Below are positions 12,017-23,895 of a DNA stretch of 64,000 bases, in pieces. Under the pieces are notes generated by a model. That model had not been told where the DNA came from. It did not search any database and saw only the letters and a list, made by a program, of their open reading frames with translations. Every line of letters begins with the position of its first letter. Position 1 is the stretch's first letter. The DNA is from Auricularia sp. M13 (taxonomy: Eukaryota; Basidiomycota; Agaricomycetes; Auriculariales; Auriculariaceae). Location: the NCBI GenBank assembly GCA_037042915.1, contig CM073203.1, positions 2,108,001-2,172,000 on the forward strand, read 5' to 3'. The position numbers and the translations under genes are program-made.

Positions 12017-12457
12017 GCGGACCCCGGGACTCCCTGCACAAAAATCGACGCCGCCGACGGAGGGATCTGGGCGGCTGTATGCCTTATGCCGTTGCCAATC
12101 GGCGCCATGTCTGCAATATGACGATTCTTACTGCCGTTCGGTTACGCTCTATTGTGCTGTAAATGTGGTGGAGAGGGTCGTGCTTGGGGCACTCAACACT
12201 TGCGAGCTCACCGCATGGACCGTGCATTCGTACCCAAAGCTCTCTGTCTGAAGTTTTCATGCCTTGCCCTTCTATCTGTGTCAGTGGTTCATTAGGGATC
12301 ATCGAAGCTGGAGGCTGTTCGTCGTGCAAAGGACGAGCAAATGTGGAACAGGCAGCCTGGCTCGCGTCGCGGAGTTAAACTTCGCAGTTGCCTGCGCTGC
12401 CAACGCTTGTCCGTGCAGCTTGCCAACATCCTCCACTGACCACCTCGTCCATGCATT
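12017..12457. other. Intergenic region
   Basis: 3' flank of uL4 and promoter of the next gene; no gene-like signal seen. Confidence 0.5.
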
Positions 12458-13855
12458 ATGGATCCTTTGCGAGATTACGACGACATTTGGAGCTTGCTCA
12501 GCGAGCCTCGTGAAAGCCCTGCAACACAAAGCAGCGTTATTCTTTCCCCCTTCGAAAGCAGGCCACGTTTCAGCTTGGCCGCATATCCTGACGACGTTCT
12601 GCTCCTTATCTTCGGGCAACTATGCAGCGATTTCGAGGCACGCTGGAAGGAGCACGGCCGCAACGCCTACGACTCGGAGCGCGTCTTCACTCCCTTCATC
12701 ATCGCCGCGGTTTGCGTGCGGTGGCGCACGCTCGCGCTCAGCTTGCAGCGCCTGTGGACATACATCGCTCTGCCTAGACCCTCTGTCCACTTGTCTGTGT
12801 GGCGCTCCCAAAAAGCACTGATTACACTGGCGCTGGAACGTTCGGGTACCTCTGCCATCGACGTCCTTGTGCAAACCCAGACCTCCTTGTTGGGCCGTAA
12901 TAATATCTTGTGGTTCTTGTCTGCCATTGGTCCGCATACCTCTCGTTGGGGTAGAGCAGAGCTCTGGAACCTGCGTATCGAGGAATTGGATCTTTTCTCG
13001 GTATCGACTCCGGCGCTCACACATCTCGTGCTCCACGTCAACTTTTTCGCTGGGGGGCACCGTCCTTCCCCGGAGTTTCTGCCGTTTGCGCCTCGCCTTT
13101 GTTTCCTTACCGTGGTTGACGCTCTACTTTATCGTCTCGAGGGGCACCAAGGCTTTCCGTCGCTCTGTTCGCTTGTGGTCGGCGGTGATACACCATGGCT
13201 CCAGGCTCGTATGTTCTTGGTTGTGGGGTGCATGAGCCTGGAAAGTGCAACGATTACCATAGACGACTTCCCTCGGGGACCGGACAAGCCGCATTTCACC
13301 CTGCCCCGGCTCCGCACACTTGTCCTGGTGGGCCGCCGTGGCTTTCAATCCCGTCCCACTTGGTCCTGGAACTGCATAATCCCCAGCCTCACGACGCTCT
13401 GCCTGCACGGCTGGGTGGTATCGAACAGCATAGCGCCCCTCCTGCGCCAGGTGGCGTCCACCGTCACCCGGCTCACGCTGTTCGGGGGTCGCATCATGCC
13501 AGAGTCGCTCGCGTTTCTACGAGAGCTGCACAGCGTATCGCGGCTCACGTTCGGCACCGCTGGTATACGCGTCCTGGACTCTGGCGCCTACACAGTCTCC
13601 GACGAGTTTTTCGTCGCCGTTGCGGAAACGACGCCGCCGATCTGGCCGCTGCTGACACGCATTGAGCTGGGCGCATATGGCGCGAAGGAGTCATCGTTCG
13701 GCGAAGGTCTGCTCCGGCTTATAGCACGGCGCTGTCGCTCCAATGAGGAGTTGAGAGCATCCGGCGTAGAGGCGATCAGCGAGGTCGTCATCTCTGGAGA
13801 GTGCTACTCGCTTGAGCTGAAGCAAGAGGTTGCACGCTTGATGGGTGCATGAGTT
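12458..13855 (+). CDS. F-box-like LRR protein, 464 aa (family A)
   Basis: Single-exon gene. The F-box-like motif is LAAYPDDVLLLIFGQLC, followed by FTPFIIAAVCVRWRTLALSLQRLWTYI. The remainder is leucine-rich, with a characteristic C-terminal block (SDEFFVAVAETTPPIWPLL, TRIELGAYGAKESSFGEGLL and SEVVISGECYSLELKQEVARL). The same block recurs in the minus-strand gene at 22.1-23.6 kb and in the fragment at 29.6-29.9 kb, so the window holds at least three members of one subfamily. Unlike the 22-23 kb copy it lacks an N-terminal coiled coil. Likely an SCF adaptor with unknown substrate. Confidence 0.82.
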
Positions 13856-14446
13856 TTTGCTATGCCATCATATTCAGTTGTACGTGTTGCGCAATTTAGC
13901 GCAGTGCGGACGGTATGCGAGTGTTCGAGCATGGCGGAGTCCATGTTTGCGTTGAGCGACCATGACCTCTCGTCCCCATCTCGTGTGCTCGCATCGCGCG
14001 ATCTTGCCCAAAAACGAACGATTCTCTACAGGAATGCCACCTGTATAGCGCGCACGGGATGACCATGTATTGCTCCGCATTTTTGTTGCATTTGCGATGT
14101 GTGTTCCGCAATGTGCGCGTTGGCGACGATAACCGTTCACAGACAGCTCGTCATGTGAATATTATGGTATGCCTGCGAGAGCACACCTGTTCGCTCGCCC
14201 CTGGTCGTAGCATGTCTGGCGGCTTGTTCTGGTAGGGGCTGCTCGCGGTGGTTTCGATTGGAACGGGGGCGGCCCGAAGCCCAGGCTCACCGCGGAGATT
14301 CGGTCTCCGACCAACTGTTCCAGTTCGTTTCGATATGCACTGTTTCACTCGAGGATTATAAAGGGTACCCTGCGCTGCGCTACCAACTCACCAGCAGCAG
14401 CCGCACATCCCCTGCATCCCATCTCAGCCTCTCTCACCAGACAACA
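13856..14446. other. Intergenic region
   Basis: Downstream of the F-box gene and upstream of the glutaredoxin-like gene. No gene-like frame; a TATA-like tataaa lies near 14356, about 90 nt before the next start codon. Confidence 0.5.
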
Positions 14447-15383
14447 ATGTTTTCCACCCTCCGCCGCGCCGCCCTCGCCAACGCTTTCGCTTCCAGGATG
14501 TCTGGTAATAGAAACATCCGCCCCGCCCTCCTGCGATTCGACTCGCATGGCACCCAGGGCTCGCCGTTTCGAACGGCATCCATTGGACGCCGCACCTACA
14601 CGGCTGCTCAAGTGCGGCGCATGGCTCTCGGCGCCCTTGCAGTCGTCGCTTTAATCGCCACCGCGCTCGTTCTCCACGCGTGGAGCAGTACTGCTGTCAT
14701 CGTCTCACCGACGCTCACGCGCCCGCCCACGTACACAATCCGTCACGCCCACGCCGCCATGCAGAACCGCCATCGCCAGCCGAAGACCCGCACTCCCCAG
14801 CGCGCAGACTTCCAGTTTGCCGCGCCCGCGGACGAACTCGGCGCGCTCATCGGGTTCATGGCGGCGTTCGCGAGCAACTCCCTCCCGGCGAACATCGACC
14901 CGACGCAGCCGCTCAACCCGGACCTCGTCCTGGAGTTCGACCCGCGCGACCCGGCCATGCGCGGCGAGGTGCGCGAGGCCGTGCGCGAGGCGTGGAGGCT
15001 CAACCCCGTCGTCGTTCTTTCCGAGCTCAAGACCGGCCGTCCTGCCGCGTCTCGCGAGGTGAAGAGCACCATCGAGGCCCTGAACCTCTACCCAGACCCG
15101 ACGATCATCGAAGTCGACCAGCGTGGTGAGTACTTTGGCTTCCGATCGTCTCTAGTTTCTCATGCTAATGATATGGCCGATAGTGGATAGCGAGGTTACG
15201 CACCCCTTGCTCAAACGCCTGACTGGCGCCGATGCTCTCCCTATCGCGATTATTGGCGGCCAGCCCATCCGTTCGATGGATGAGTTCCGTAGTCTCGTCG
15301 AGTCTGGAACGCTCAAAGAGCTGATCACTGCGGCTGGAGCCAAAATCAATGGCAAGAAGGTCAAGCACGGCAGGAAGCACTAA
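14447..15383 (+). CDS. Membrane-anchored glutaredoxin-like protein lacking the CxxC/CxxS motif, 292 aa
   Basis: Exons 14447-15125 and 15184-15383 (58-nt intron). Residues 1-58 are Arg/Ser/Ala-rich and look like a mitochondrial or matrix-type presequence, followed by a membrane segment (about 59-79, MALGALAVVALIATALVLHAW) and a linker. From about residue 180 the sequence matches a thioredoxin-fold glutaredoxin: NPVVVLSELKTGRPA, IEALNLYPDPTIIEVDQR, LLKRLTGADALPIAIIGGQPI, SMDEFRSLVESGTLKELI. Where glutaredoxins carry CPYC or CPYS this protein has no cysteine. The GSH-binding TVP-like turn is ALPIA. The fold call is from family memory; loss of the cysteine is directly visible. It could be a scaffold or GSH-sensing domain rather than a redox enzyme. 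Confidence 0.78.
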
Positions 15384-15669
15384 TGGACACTGGATTCGAG
15401 ACTGTTACGGACATTTGGAAGTTGGAGGAATAGGAACATGCATATATATCCATAATACATATCATCTACCACATCTCACCCTGTCTCACTATGCCCCAGC
15501 GCAATCTCCCAGCAAGCCAGCCATAGAGTTGCTGAGACTGGGAGCTGCGTTGGAAATGTTTCTTCGGGAAGCTGGGGAAGCGTGATCATCGGGTTCTTCC
15601 GACGTCGCCGTAGCTTGCTCTGAACTTCGTCACTCGGAGCACACTGACTGCTCATTCCAGACGTTCAGC

Positions 15670-18600
15670 ATGTGGCTCGACATGAGCCAGCGCGTATTTG
15701 CGCTCATTGCGGGCTACCTGCTCCCCAAGCCGCAGCTGGGCGCGTATCCAGTCGTTCCGCTGAACATCACCTGTGAGCCGACCCACTACCAGCGTCATTG
15801 GCGGGAGTGTTGAATCGCTGGCTATAGCGCTATACAATAATCAGGCTGCGAGCGTCGATGGCTCTGGTCCTGCTAACTTTGATGGACGGGGCGGCACGTT
15901 CCCTGCGCACCTGCTGCCCACACGACACCTGGACTATGACGGCCTCCACTACCACCTCCCCGAAAGCTGGGGACACGATCATGACAATGTGATTGCTAAC
16001 GGGCAAGTCGTTGAGCTGCCCAAAGTGGCCAGCGTCAACGCACTTCATGTATTATATGCTGGCGACTGGCAGGACGGTATGCTCATCCTTGCTACTTGTT
16101 ACCCACTTAACACGCCGCGTAGGAGAGACTGGTGACAGATTCAAGTTGGAGTTTGAGGACGGAACCATAGACGAAGTTGAAAGTGTGTGGGCCACATGCA
16201 GTAGCGCCTAAACTGCTATTGACGACTGTCCCGATCGGCAGTGTCGTCAAAGAACTGGTGGTCAGAACACTGGCTGAACGTCGGTGCAGTCCGTCTGTAA
16301 GCCTGATTTTTTTCTACTCGTATTTCAGCTATTGATGGCATCCTAGGCCGTACCATTACGAGGGCGAGCGCATGAACTTTAACCTGACCCAACTGCATTC
16401 GTGGTCGACGCCTGTCCGTTCGGACGCGCGTCTTCGTGCCATTACGCTGCCTTCGACCGGCTATTCGTGGAATCGCGTCCATGTCTTTGCGCTGTCCGTC
16501 ACGCCGTCGCTCACATCGCCCGAGCCCGACGCAGAAAAACCTCTGCTCGTCGTGCGCCGCGTGCGCTTCACGCGCAAGCGCACGGACGACGGACATCAGA
16601 TTGTCGAGGTTGCGCTCGCGAATTTGCTACCCGCTGGCGACGATGGCTGGCTCGTCGGCAAGCACGCCGTTGCAGTCGACTCGCCGCTCGTCGAAACTGT
16701 CAGGGCCGGTATCGTCTACCGCCTCATGCCAGCGGATGAGGTGCGCGTCGAAGTGGCTGTTACACCCAAGAAGGGCATCCAGCCCGGTGCCACTGGCGCT
16801 GCAACCATTGAGCTGCGCGACGCGGACGGCAAGATTATTGCCATTTCTAAGGGCTGGTCTGCGGCTGTTCCAGAGGCGGACTGGCAGCCCCACGAGAAGA
16901 GCTTGAGCCAGCACGAGGCTCCCAATTGGGTACGTTCTTGCTTGGACATTTGGGACAGCACCAACCGTTATGTAGTGGAATGACGCCAAGTTTGGCATCT
17001 TGTCCGTGCCATGGACTCATTCGTCACGATGTTTAAAGCTGACATGGGCCGCGCAGCATTCATTGGGGCGTGTTCAGCGTGCCTGCATGGGCTCCTCCGG
17101 GAGTTTATGCCGAGTGGTATGAGTACGTATCCCAGATTCCGGTGCTCGGTACTATTGGAATGACCAAAACGCTCAGCTGGCACATGCACAATCCTGCAGA
17201 TGAGCGCAATGCCTTCTGGCGTCATCATCTCGAGACATATGGCAAGGTTAACAGTGCGTTTACATTTGGTGTTACAGCGTCTGACGTTTGCTGCTCAGGA
17301 TGTAATCTACGAGGACTTCATTCCCGACTTCACAGCCTCCAAGTTCAACGCAAGCGCCTGGGTCGAGCTCTTCGACAACGCTGGTGCAAAGTACTTTGTC
17401 CTGACTACGGTATGCAAGGAACCTGCGCTCTCGCTCTTCCTCACAATGAGCTTGAAACCTTGGTAGAAACATCACGACGGCTTCGCACTCTTTGACACCG
17501 AACGCACCTCGCACCGCAGCTCTTACCATCTCGGCCCTCGCCGCGACCTCCTGCGCGAGCTCCTCAGCGCGGCCAAGAAGGAGCGGCCGCACCTGCGCCG
17601 CGGGACATACTTCACAATGCCCGAGTGGTTCAACCCCGACGCTGGCCCGTACGGGTTCGGAAACTGGCCCGGCCAGCCTGCGCGCAACCCGTTCTACCCC
17701 GACAAGTTCGAGCCGTACACCGGACACCTGCCCGTCGACGATTATTTGCGGGATGTGCAGCTCGCGCAGATGCGTATTCTGGCGCAGAAGTATGAGACGG
17801 AGATTATGGTAAGCAAATGTGTCGGGCGCCGGTGGATGAGGTCGGTGGTGCTGACTATTGCGCAGTGGTGCGACATCGGCGGGCCGAACTTGACGCTGAG
17901 CTTCGCCGCCGAATGGTACAACCAAGCACAGCGCGAGGGGCGCGAGGTCACGATGAACAACCGTGCGTCCTTGTGTTCGGCTGATACTTGCTATTGACGA
18001 TGGGCAGGATGCGGCGAGGTGCCGGACTTCGACACGCCCGAGTACGCGCGGTTCGCGTCTGTGCAGACGCACCACTGGGAGACGAGCGAGGGCATCGACC
18101 CCTTCAGCTATGGACTCAACAAAGAGACGAAGCCCGAGGACTATCGCTCCGTTGAGACCATCATCCACTCCCTCGTCGACATCGCCAGCAAGAATGGGAA
18201 TTAGTGCGTCGTGCCGCGCGGCACTCGTTGACAGACAGAATCTTACGCTTTTTGTTTCTGTCAAAGTCTGCTCAATATTGGCCCTACGGCCGAGGGCGAG
18301 ATCATTGCGCCGATGGTCGAGCGGCTGCTCGAGGTCGGCCAGTGGCTTGCGCATTCGGGTGAATGCGTCTACAACACCGTACGCAACTTTTCTTTGCTCT
18401 TTGCTCCGTTTTCAGTCGAAACGCTCAACTTTTGGGAATCACCTTTGCAGACATACTGGTCGCGCGGCGCCGAGGAGGGCTCAGTGCGCTTCCTGACGAC
18501 AGCGCGCACATTCTGTGCGGTCGCGCTGGAGAAGCCGAAGGACGGCCTCCTCCAGATTAACCGCGTGCTGCCGCTGCGCGCGGGCGACGAGGTGCACCTG

Positions 18601-18732
18601 CTTGGCGCCTCCGACCGCGCGCTCAAGTGGTGGATCGAGGGCGGCAAGACGTACATCAAGGCCAGGAGAGCCGAGATTGACGCCGTCCAGCATGCGTGGG
18701 CGTTCCGGGCGACGTATAAGGACGCTGAATGA
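15670..18732 (+). CDS. Alpha-L-fucosidase, glycoside hydrolase family 29, about 801 aa
   Basis: Predicted secreted exoglycosidase releasing alpha-L-fucose. Thirteen exons: 15670-15772, 15828-16076, 16123-16182, 16242-16296, 16347-16929, 16976-17001, 17057-17246, 17299-17409, 17467-17808, 17866-17962, 18008-18203, 18267-18378, 18451-18732; all are in frame. GH29 landmarks are [32 protein letters not shown], and MWCDIGGPN with the nucleophile Asp, then [19 protein letters not shown]. About 350 residues precede the catalytic barrel (LYNNQAAS..., [14 protein letters not shown]), a beta-rich N-terminal domain also known in fungal homologues. The start is chosen for its weak signal-like stretch ([10 protein letters not shown]). 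Donor gttaac at 17247 is atypical. A general acid was not assigned. Confidence 0.93.
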
Positions 18733-19672
18733 CACTGAGTCTTGCATGTCCAATGATGCATGTGTACAATAACTAGCACTGAACAGAATTGCAGTGACGC
18801 GAACAGACCTATCAAGGGTTCATCACGAGCACGCAGCGCACTGCGGCGGACACTCAACGAACTTCGTGCGCCGACTGCAAGAAGTCGAGGGCCTGTTGCA
18901 AGCTTTTGAGCTGCCGCACTTCGGTGTTCGCGGATCGTGACTTCAACGATTCGTTCACGACGATCAACGCCGAGCAATAACTCGACAAATTTCTGACGAT
19001 CCGAAAATCGCTCATGCTTTCAGAGGTGCAGCGAATGCGTTTTGATTACCCATCCTCCGTTGGATCGACTCTCTTTCCGCTCAGCTCCCGCATCCGAGAC
19101 CCTCCAGGTTACGGTGTTGCAAGCTCACAATGCTCAAGCAGCGGGTGCAAGGGGTTGCAATCGTCATTGGACTGCTATTTCGGCCACGACTCTGACGTGA
19201 TAGGAGGATCGGTGTGTGCTGCAGCAGTCTCGAGGATTTGCCGGTGCCAATTCCCTGACGGCGCGTATTAACGATGTTCGGGGCAGCTGTCAGGACAATC
19301 AGCTACATTTCAGCGCTCCCAGTCCCAAGACTGCAAGCAACTTGTGTGCATACCACGTGAGCTCCTTGTAAACCCGGTGAGGCACTGCGGGAGGATTGGA
19401 TGCTTGTGCAGCCGTCACAGCGCCTGACAAATGGGGTGCCACGGGCGTGTCGCGCAGCAGGCCAAGACATACTGAGAGGCACTGTCTCGGTGTGGAGTCT
19501 CGGACTTGGGTGCGCCGAAAATTTTGTTGAGGCTTGGACTGAACGCGCCACCGGAAGCAAGGGAGCGGAGCGGCAGGGGCGGCCGGGCGCTATCCGCGTT
19601 CCGTCATCTTTATAACCGCACGACTACGGCCGCAGCCGCATCTTGTTCTCCAACGCCCACCATCCGCCCGCC
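18733..19672. other. Intergenic region of about 0.9 kb
   Basis: No gene or repeat recognised. A TATA-like tataac lies near 19611, about 60 nt before the next ATG, so this is mostly 3' flank plus protease promoter. Confidence 0.5.
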
Positions 19673-21852
19673 ATGCTCGCCGTTCTCCCCATTTTTGCTG
19701 CTCTCGCGCCGTCGCTCGCCAGTGCCCAGACGTCGTTCCCGTTGACGCGCAGAGCTGGCAATTCCGTCGAGGACTTGCAGCGCCAGGCTGCACGCATGCG
19801 GAGCAAATGGGGCGCGCGAGTCCCTTCGAACAATTCGACAAAGCGGGCTACCGTACAGCTGCCCATCACCGACCTTGGCTTAGACACTACTTATTACGCC
19901 AGCATATCTATAGGTCCGTGCGCGCTGTGGTATTCCAGGTAACCAATGGGGACTGAGCGCCTCCGCAGGCACGCCCGCCCAGGACTTCAATGTCATTCTC
20001 GACACTGGCTCGAGCGATCTCTGGGTTTTATCGCCGAGCTGCCTCAGCCGCGGCTGCGCCAATAGCCCGTCGTTCGACAGCACCGCCTCGTCTTCCTTCT
20101 CGTCCGACGGCCAACCACTGCAAATATCATACGGCAGCGGCGACGTCGCCGGTACCATTGCTGAGGAGTCCGTCTCGATTGGTTCTCTCAATATACCCAA
20201 GCAGACGTTTGGTATGGCGATGCCGTCCGAGCGCCGAGCATACCGGCTTACGCTTGGCATTGGTACTTTGCAGGTCTCATAGATCAAGTGGACGCTGACC
20301 TCGTGGGCGGCGACATTGGCGGCCTCATGGGACTCGGTTTCCAGGCTATCGCAGCTACCCAGTATGTACTAGTATCCGGTCGAATCACTGCCAGCGCTCA
20401 TTGCTCACAGCGCAGCGCCCGTCTGGCAAAACCTGCTTGAAGCAGGGCAGCTTGATCAACCCATGATGGGCTTTGCACTGACACGGTACGCGCCGCCGTC
20501 CCTACTGCTGCCCGACGCTATTCTCATCGCAAGCGTCTATTCTTTCTTGCACCGCTGCGGGTTCTGTATCACACACTCTTGCTGCGCACAACGGGTACAG
20601 TAATCTCGACAACGCGCAGACCTCCGACGAAGCCAACCCGGGCGGTACTTTCACGCTGGGCGGCATCGACTCGAGCCTGTTCACCGGTGCGGCTCGTCAC
20701 CTTTCGTGGAAAATGATCGCCAGGTACCGCGAAGCTGACACAGCCTCCGCCGCTTTGCAGGAGAAATCGATTACGTCAGCATTGTGTCCCAATCGTTCTG
20801 GACGCTGCCGATCCGTTGTGCGTGTTGTGGCTTTGGCGGTCCCGAGCATCCCTGACGGTGGCCTTTAGCTTTAACCATCAACGGCCAATCGGTCCCCATG
20901 GACAACCAATTCGGTGCCATCGACACCGGTACCACCCTCATTGGGTATGAAGACTGCACGGCTCTACTTTTAGAAACCAACGTCCCTTGCAGTGCTCCGA
21001 CTGAGATTGTTCAGCAAATATACTCTCAAATTGGAGGCGAGCAAGGAAGCGGACAGCTGGAGGGCCTATGGACCTTTGGTACGTCCATGGATTGCAGTTA
21101 GTCAATAGTACTCACCTAATGCCCTTCAGACTGTACATCCAACGTTATCGTTAGTGCAACGCAATAACATTCCTCAGATAGCTTTCTGACCAGCACACAG
21201 GTCGAGCTCAACTTCGGCTCGCAGACATGGCGCATCGACCCGCGCGACTTTGCGGTGCAGCAAGTCAGCCGGACCCAGTGCATCGGCGGGTTCATCGACC
21301 TCAACCTCGGCGGGTCGGGCAACTCGCCGACGTTCATCGTTGGCGACACCTTCCTTAAGGGCGTGTACTCGGTCTACCGCTTCGACCCGCCTGCCGTGGG
21401 CTTTGCGTGCCGCGAGTCGGGATGCTCTACGGGTACGTCTTCCTCCGCCGGTCATTCCTCAACCTCGTCGCCCCATTCTCGTTCTGCTTCTCCTTCTGGC
21501 AGTCCGACGTCTACCTCTCACTCTGGTAAGGTGTAGAGAGGCGAGATGCGCATCGATCTCTGCTCTCTGAGGCTTGCTCTGCAAACTCGGGTGCTGACGC
21601 GGTGTTTGTTCCTTGGCTCTAGGCGCCTCGAGCTCTGTCGCGAACTCTCTTCCCACGGGCAGCACGCCGCTGTTCAACCCCACCATCCCCATCCCCGGCG
21701 CCCCCTCCCCCAGTAGCAGCGACGGTTCAAACCCGGCTGACTCTGGCTCTTCCTCCACAGGTACCGGCTCCAACTCTGCCACCACCTTTGCGCGCGTTCC
21801 GGCCGCCGCCCTCGCGGGGCTCGCTGTGCTGGTGGCGGTAATGCTCGCGTAG
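19673..21852 (+). CDS. Secreted aspartic protease (peptidase A1) with probable GPI anchor, about 507 aa
   Basis: Pepsin-fold endopeptidase. Exons 19673-19913, 19969-20211, 20274-20361, 20411-20485, 20601-20686, 20761-20814, 20869-20944, 20993-21078, 21130-21149, 21201-21525, 21623-21852. The signal peptide is MLAVLPIFAALAPSLASAQ and a propeptide follows. The catalytic aspartates lie in VILDTGSSDLWVLSP and FGAIDTGTTLIG; the first half also has SYGSGDVAG and the second FIVGDTFLKGVYSVYRF. The C-terminus is a Ser/Thr-rich stalk ending in a hydrophobic tail (AAALAGLAVLVAVMLA), the pattern of GPI-attached, yapsin-like enzymes. Junctions around exons 4-5 and 9 are chosen because they restore the family sequence. 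A cell-wall or surface protease is the likely role. Confidence 0.9.
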
Positions 21853-22116
21853 GATGCTTGTGCATAAAGAGGCAGATGCGAATTGGGTATCTTAAATTAG
21901 GAATTGTATGCTTAATGCGCCGTGGACTGACTCAGATGTATCATACGCTCGCTACTGTGACGAACGCTCATGACATATACACGTGAGGCGCGGTGCTCTG
22001 CGCTGTTGTCTCGTATACCAGGTCAACGCTTTTCGTGTCGCATATGATTCTTGACAATATCCTCGACGCTTTCGGCATCGATATTCTCTAACGCGGCGGG
22101 AATTACAGCGGCCTTG
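21853..22116. terminator. Shared 3' flank of convergent genes
   Basis: 264 bp between the stop codons of the aspartic protease (+) and the F-box gene (-). AT-rich elements such as aattaggaattgt could serve polyadenylation. No gene. Confidence 0.35.
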
Positions 22117-23598
22117 TTATTCAGACAGAAGGCGTGCGATGGCTGCCTTCACCCCGGGCGAGGTGTTTGCATCCTGGACAACGATCTCATGGACGATATC
22201 CACGCCGGACGGCAGTTCGGTGTTGAAATGGCCGCGGGTGGCGATTAGATGGAGCAAACCTTGACCAGACGATGATACCATGTCACCGTGTGGACCCAGC
22301 TCGACGCGGGTCAGACGAGGCCACACGGGCGGCTTCTTATCCGCAATGCGAACGAAGAACTCGTCGTACACCATGTAAGTGTCTTCACCTGCGATGGTCC
22401 CAAAGGCCAAGTGGGAGACATTACGCAGATGGAGGACCACGTCAAGCACGTCGAGGCTGATGTATTGTCCGCAGAGTATGAGGCTCGTGACTGTGGGCGA
22501 CAGCTGGTGCAGGAAAGGTACCAAATTGTCGTAGTCGAGGTCGCCATCCAAGCAGAGCGTTGTGAGATTCGGGGTTATAATGTTCCACGACCACCGTTCA
22601 TGAGGTGGGTCGAACCAAGTCACTCCGCAGGTCAAAACAAGCGACCGGAGCCTGGGCAAGCTCACTGGTGGCGTGTCGACATGATCTGTAGGAGGGCTGC
22701 CCATAGTAATAGCCGCGGTCTCCAGGCTCCCTCCACCTAGGGTCAGCAGCTGGCGGATCTGGTGCCATGACGGATCTTCGGCTGCGACCGCTAGAGAAAC
22801 AAGTGCAGGGAATCCAGGATGCGCATCGGAACATAGAACGTTAGCATCAACGCTCAGATGGCGGAGAAGAGGCGCAAATGGGAGAAAATCGTGCGTCGGA
22901 GGATTTTCGTGGGGGTCATCATCGAAAATATCGATCTTCAGATGGGTGAGACATGGAGTTGAGGTTGCAAATAGGCGCAAGTCGTCACGGCTGAGAGTAG
23001 ACACCTCTACTCTGCCCCAATGATGAGCGTGTGAACCCACAGCAGTTAGGAACGAGGCGATATGTTCGAGCCACTGTCCCCTTTGACCAGGCCCATCGTC
23101 GAAACGCGCCCACTGTGATTGTACAAGGACATCCATCGCCGAGGACTTGCATCGTTCAAGATTAAGGCGTACGCGTGAGAAGTGAGCTTGGGCGTAACCT
23201 TCGTGTGGAGGAAATGCGACGTATGTCCATAGGCGCGAAAATCCGATGGCGACCCTTCTCCACTGCGTGCAGACTGCCGCAAGATGGAATGGACCATTGA
23301 AGCGCACGTCATCGTACGCATTGGATCCCTCCACATCCCAGCGAGCTTCATTAATGATACACAATTGCTCGAAGATGCAGAGTAGAACGTCGTTGGGAAA
23401 TCCGGAGAGTCCGATATATGGTCTATGCTGGAGGCGCAAACGAAGAGCATTGGCACCTGCTGCATATTTTTAACGCTCCTGCTCCAGCATAGCCCTTTTC
23501 TCGCGCAGTGACGAGAGCTGGACGTCAACCTGGCGGCAGGCACGTTCAGTAGCGTGTAGGCGCTTCAGGCAGCGTTCGAGCTCGACGCCATCCGCCAT
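22117..23598 (-). pseudogene. F-box-like LRR gene (family A) with an in-frame stop after codon 42
   Basis: Read from ATG 23598, the frame starts MADGVELERCLKRL, a coiled-coil N-terminus typical of basidiomycete F-box-like proteins. It is interrupted by TAA at 23472-23470, then continues in the same frame (KYAAGANALRLRLQHR) into LSGFPNDVLLCIFEQLC, HLAAVCTQWRRVAIGFSRLWTYV and a full LRR-like body to the stop at 22117. The body is otherwise open for about 450 codons and matches the 12.5-13.9 kb gene (YDEFFVRIADKKPPVWPRL, SPGVKAAIARLL). It is either a recent nonsense allele or a sequencing difference, or the protein starts downstream without the coiled coil. A 15- or 18-nt GT...AG segment spans the stop but is far below known fungal intron lengths. 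Confidence 0.7.
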
Positions 23599-23895
23599 TC
23601 CAAAGAAACAGGTCGCGTTTGAACGATTCTGAGAGCGGTGGATGGTGAACGATTTGTTGCTCGTCAGAGTATACCGTATGCCTGGTTGAAAGGAACGTAG
23701 AATGCAACTCCGCCACGCCGCGCTTCATTACCGTACGCTTCTCCATTCTTCGCTCGTCATTCTACCCGCCGCCATTACCGACGCCTGAACAGTGAAAGAA
23801 GAAAGGACGGATGATCATACTTATTCTGCTCCGACCTGGGCTACACGCGACTTGTTCTGATATTTCCTTACTCTGCTTTGCGTCACTGTAGCTCT

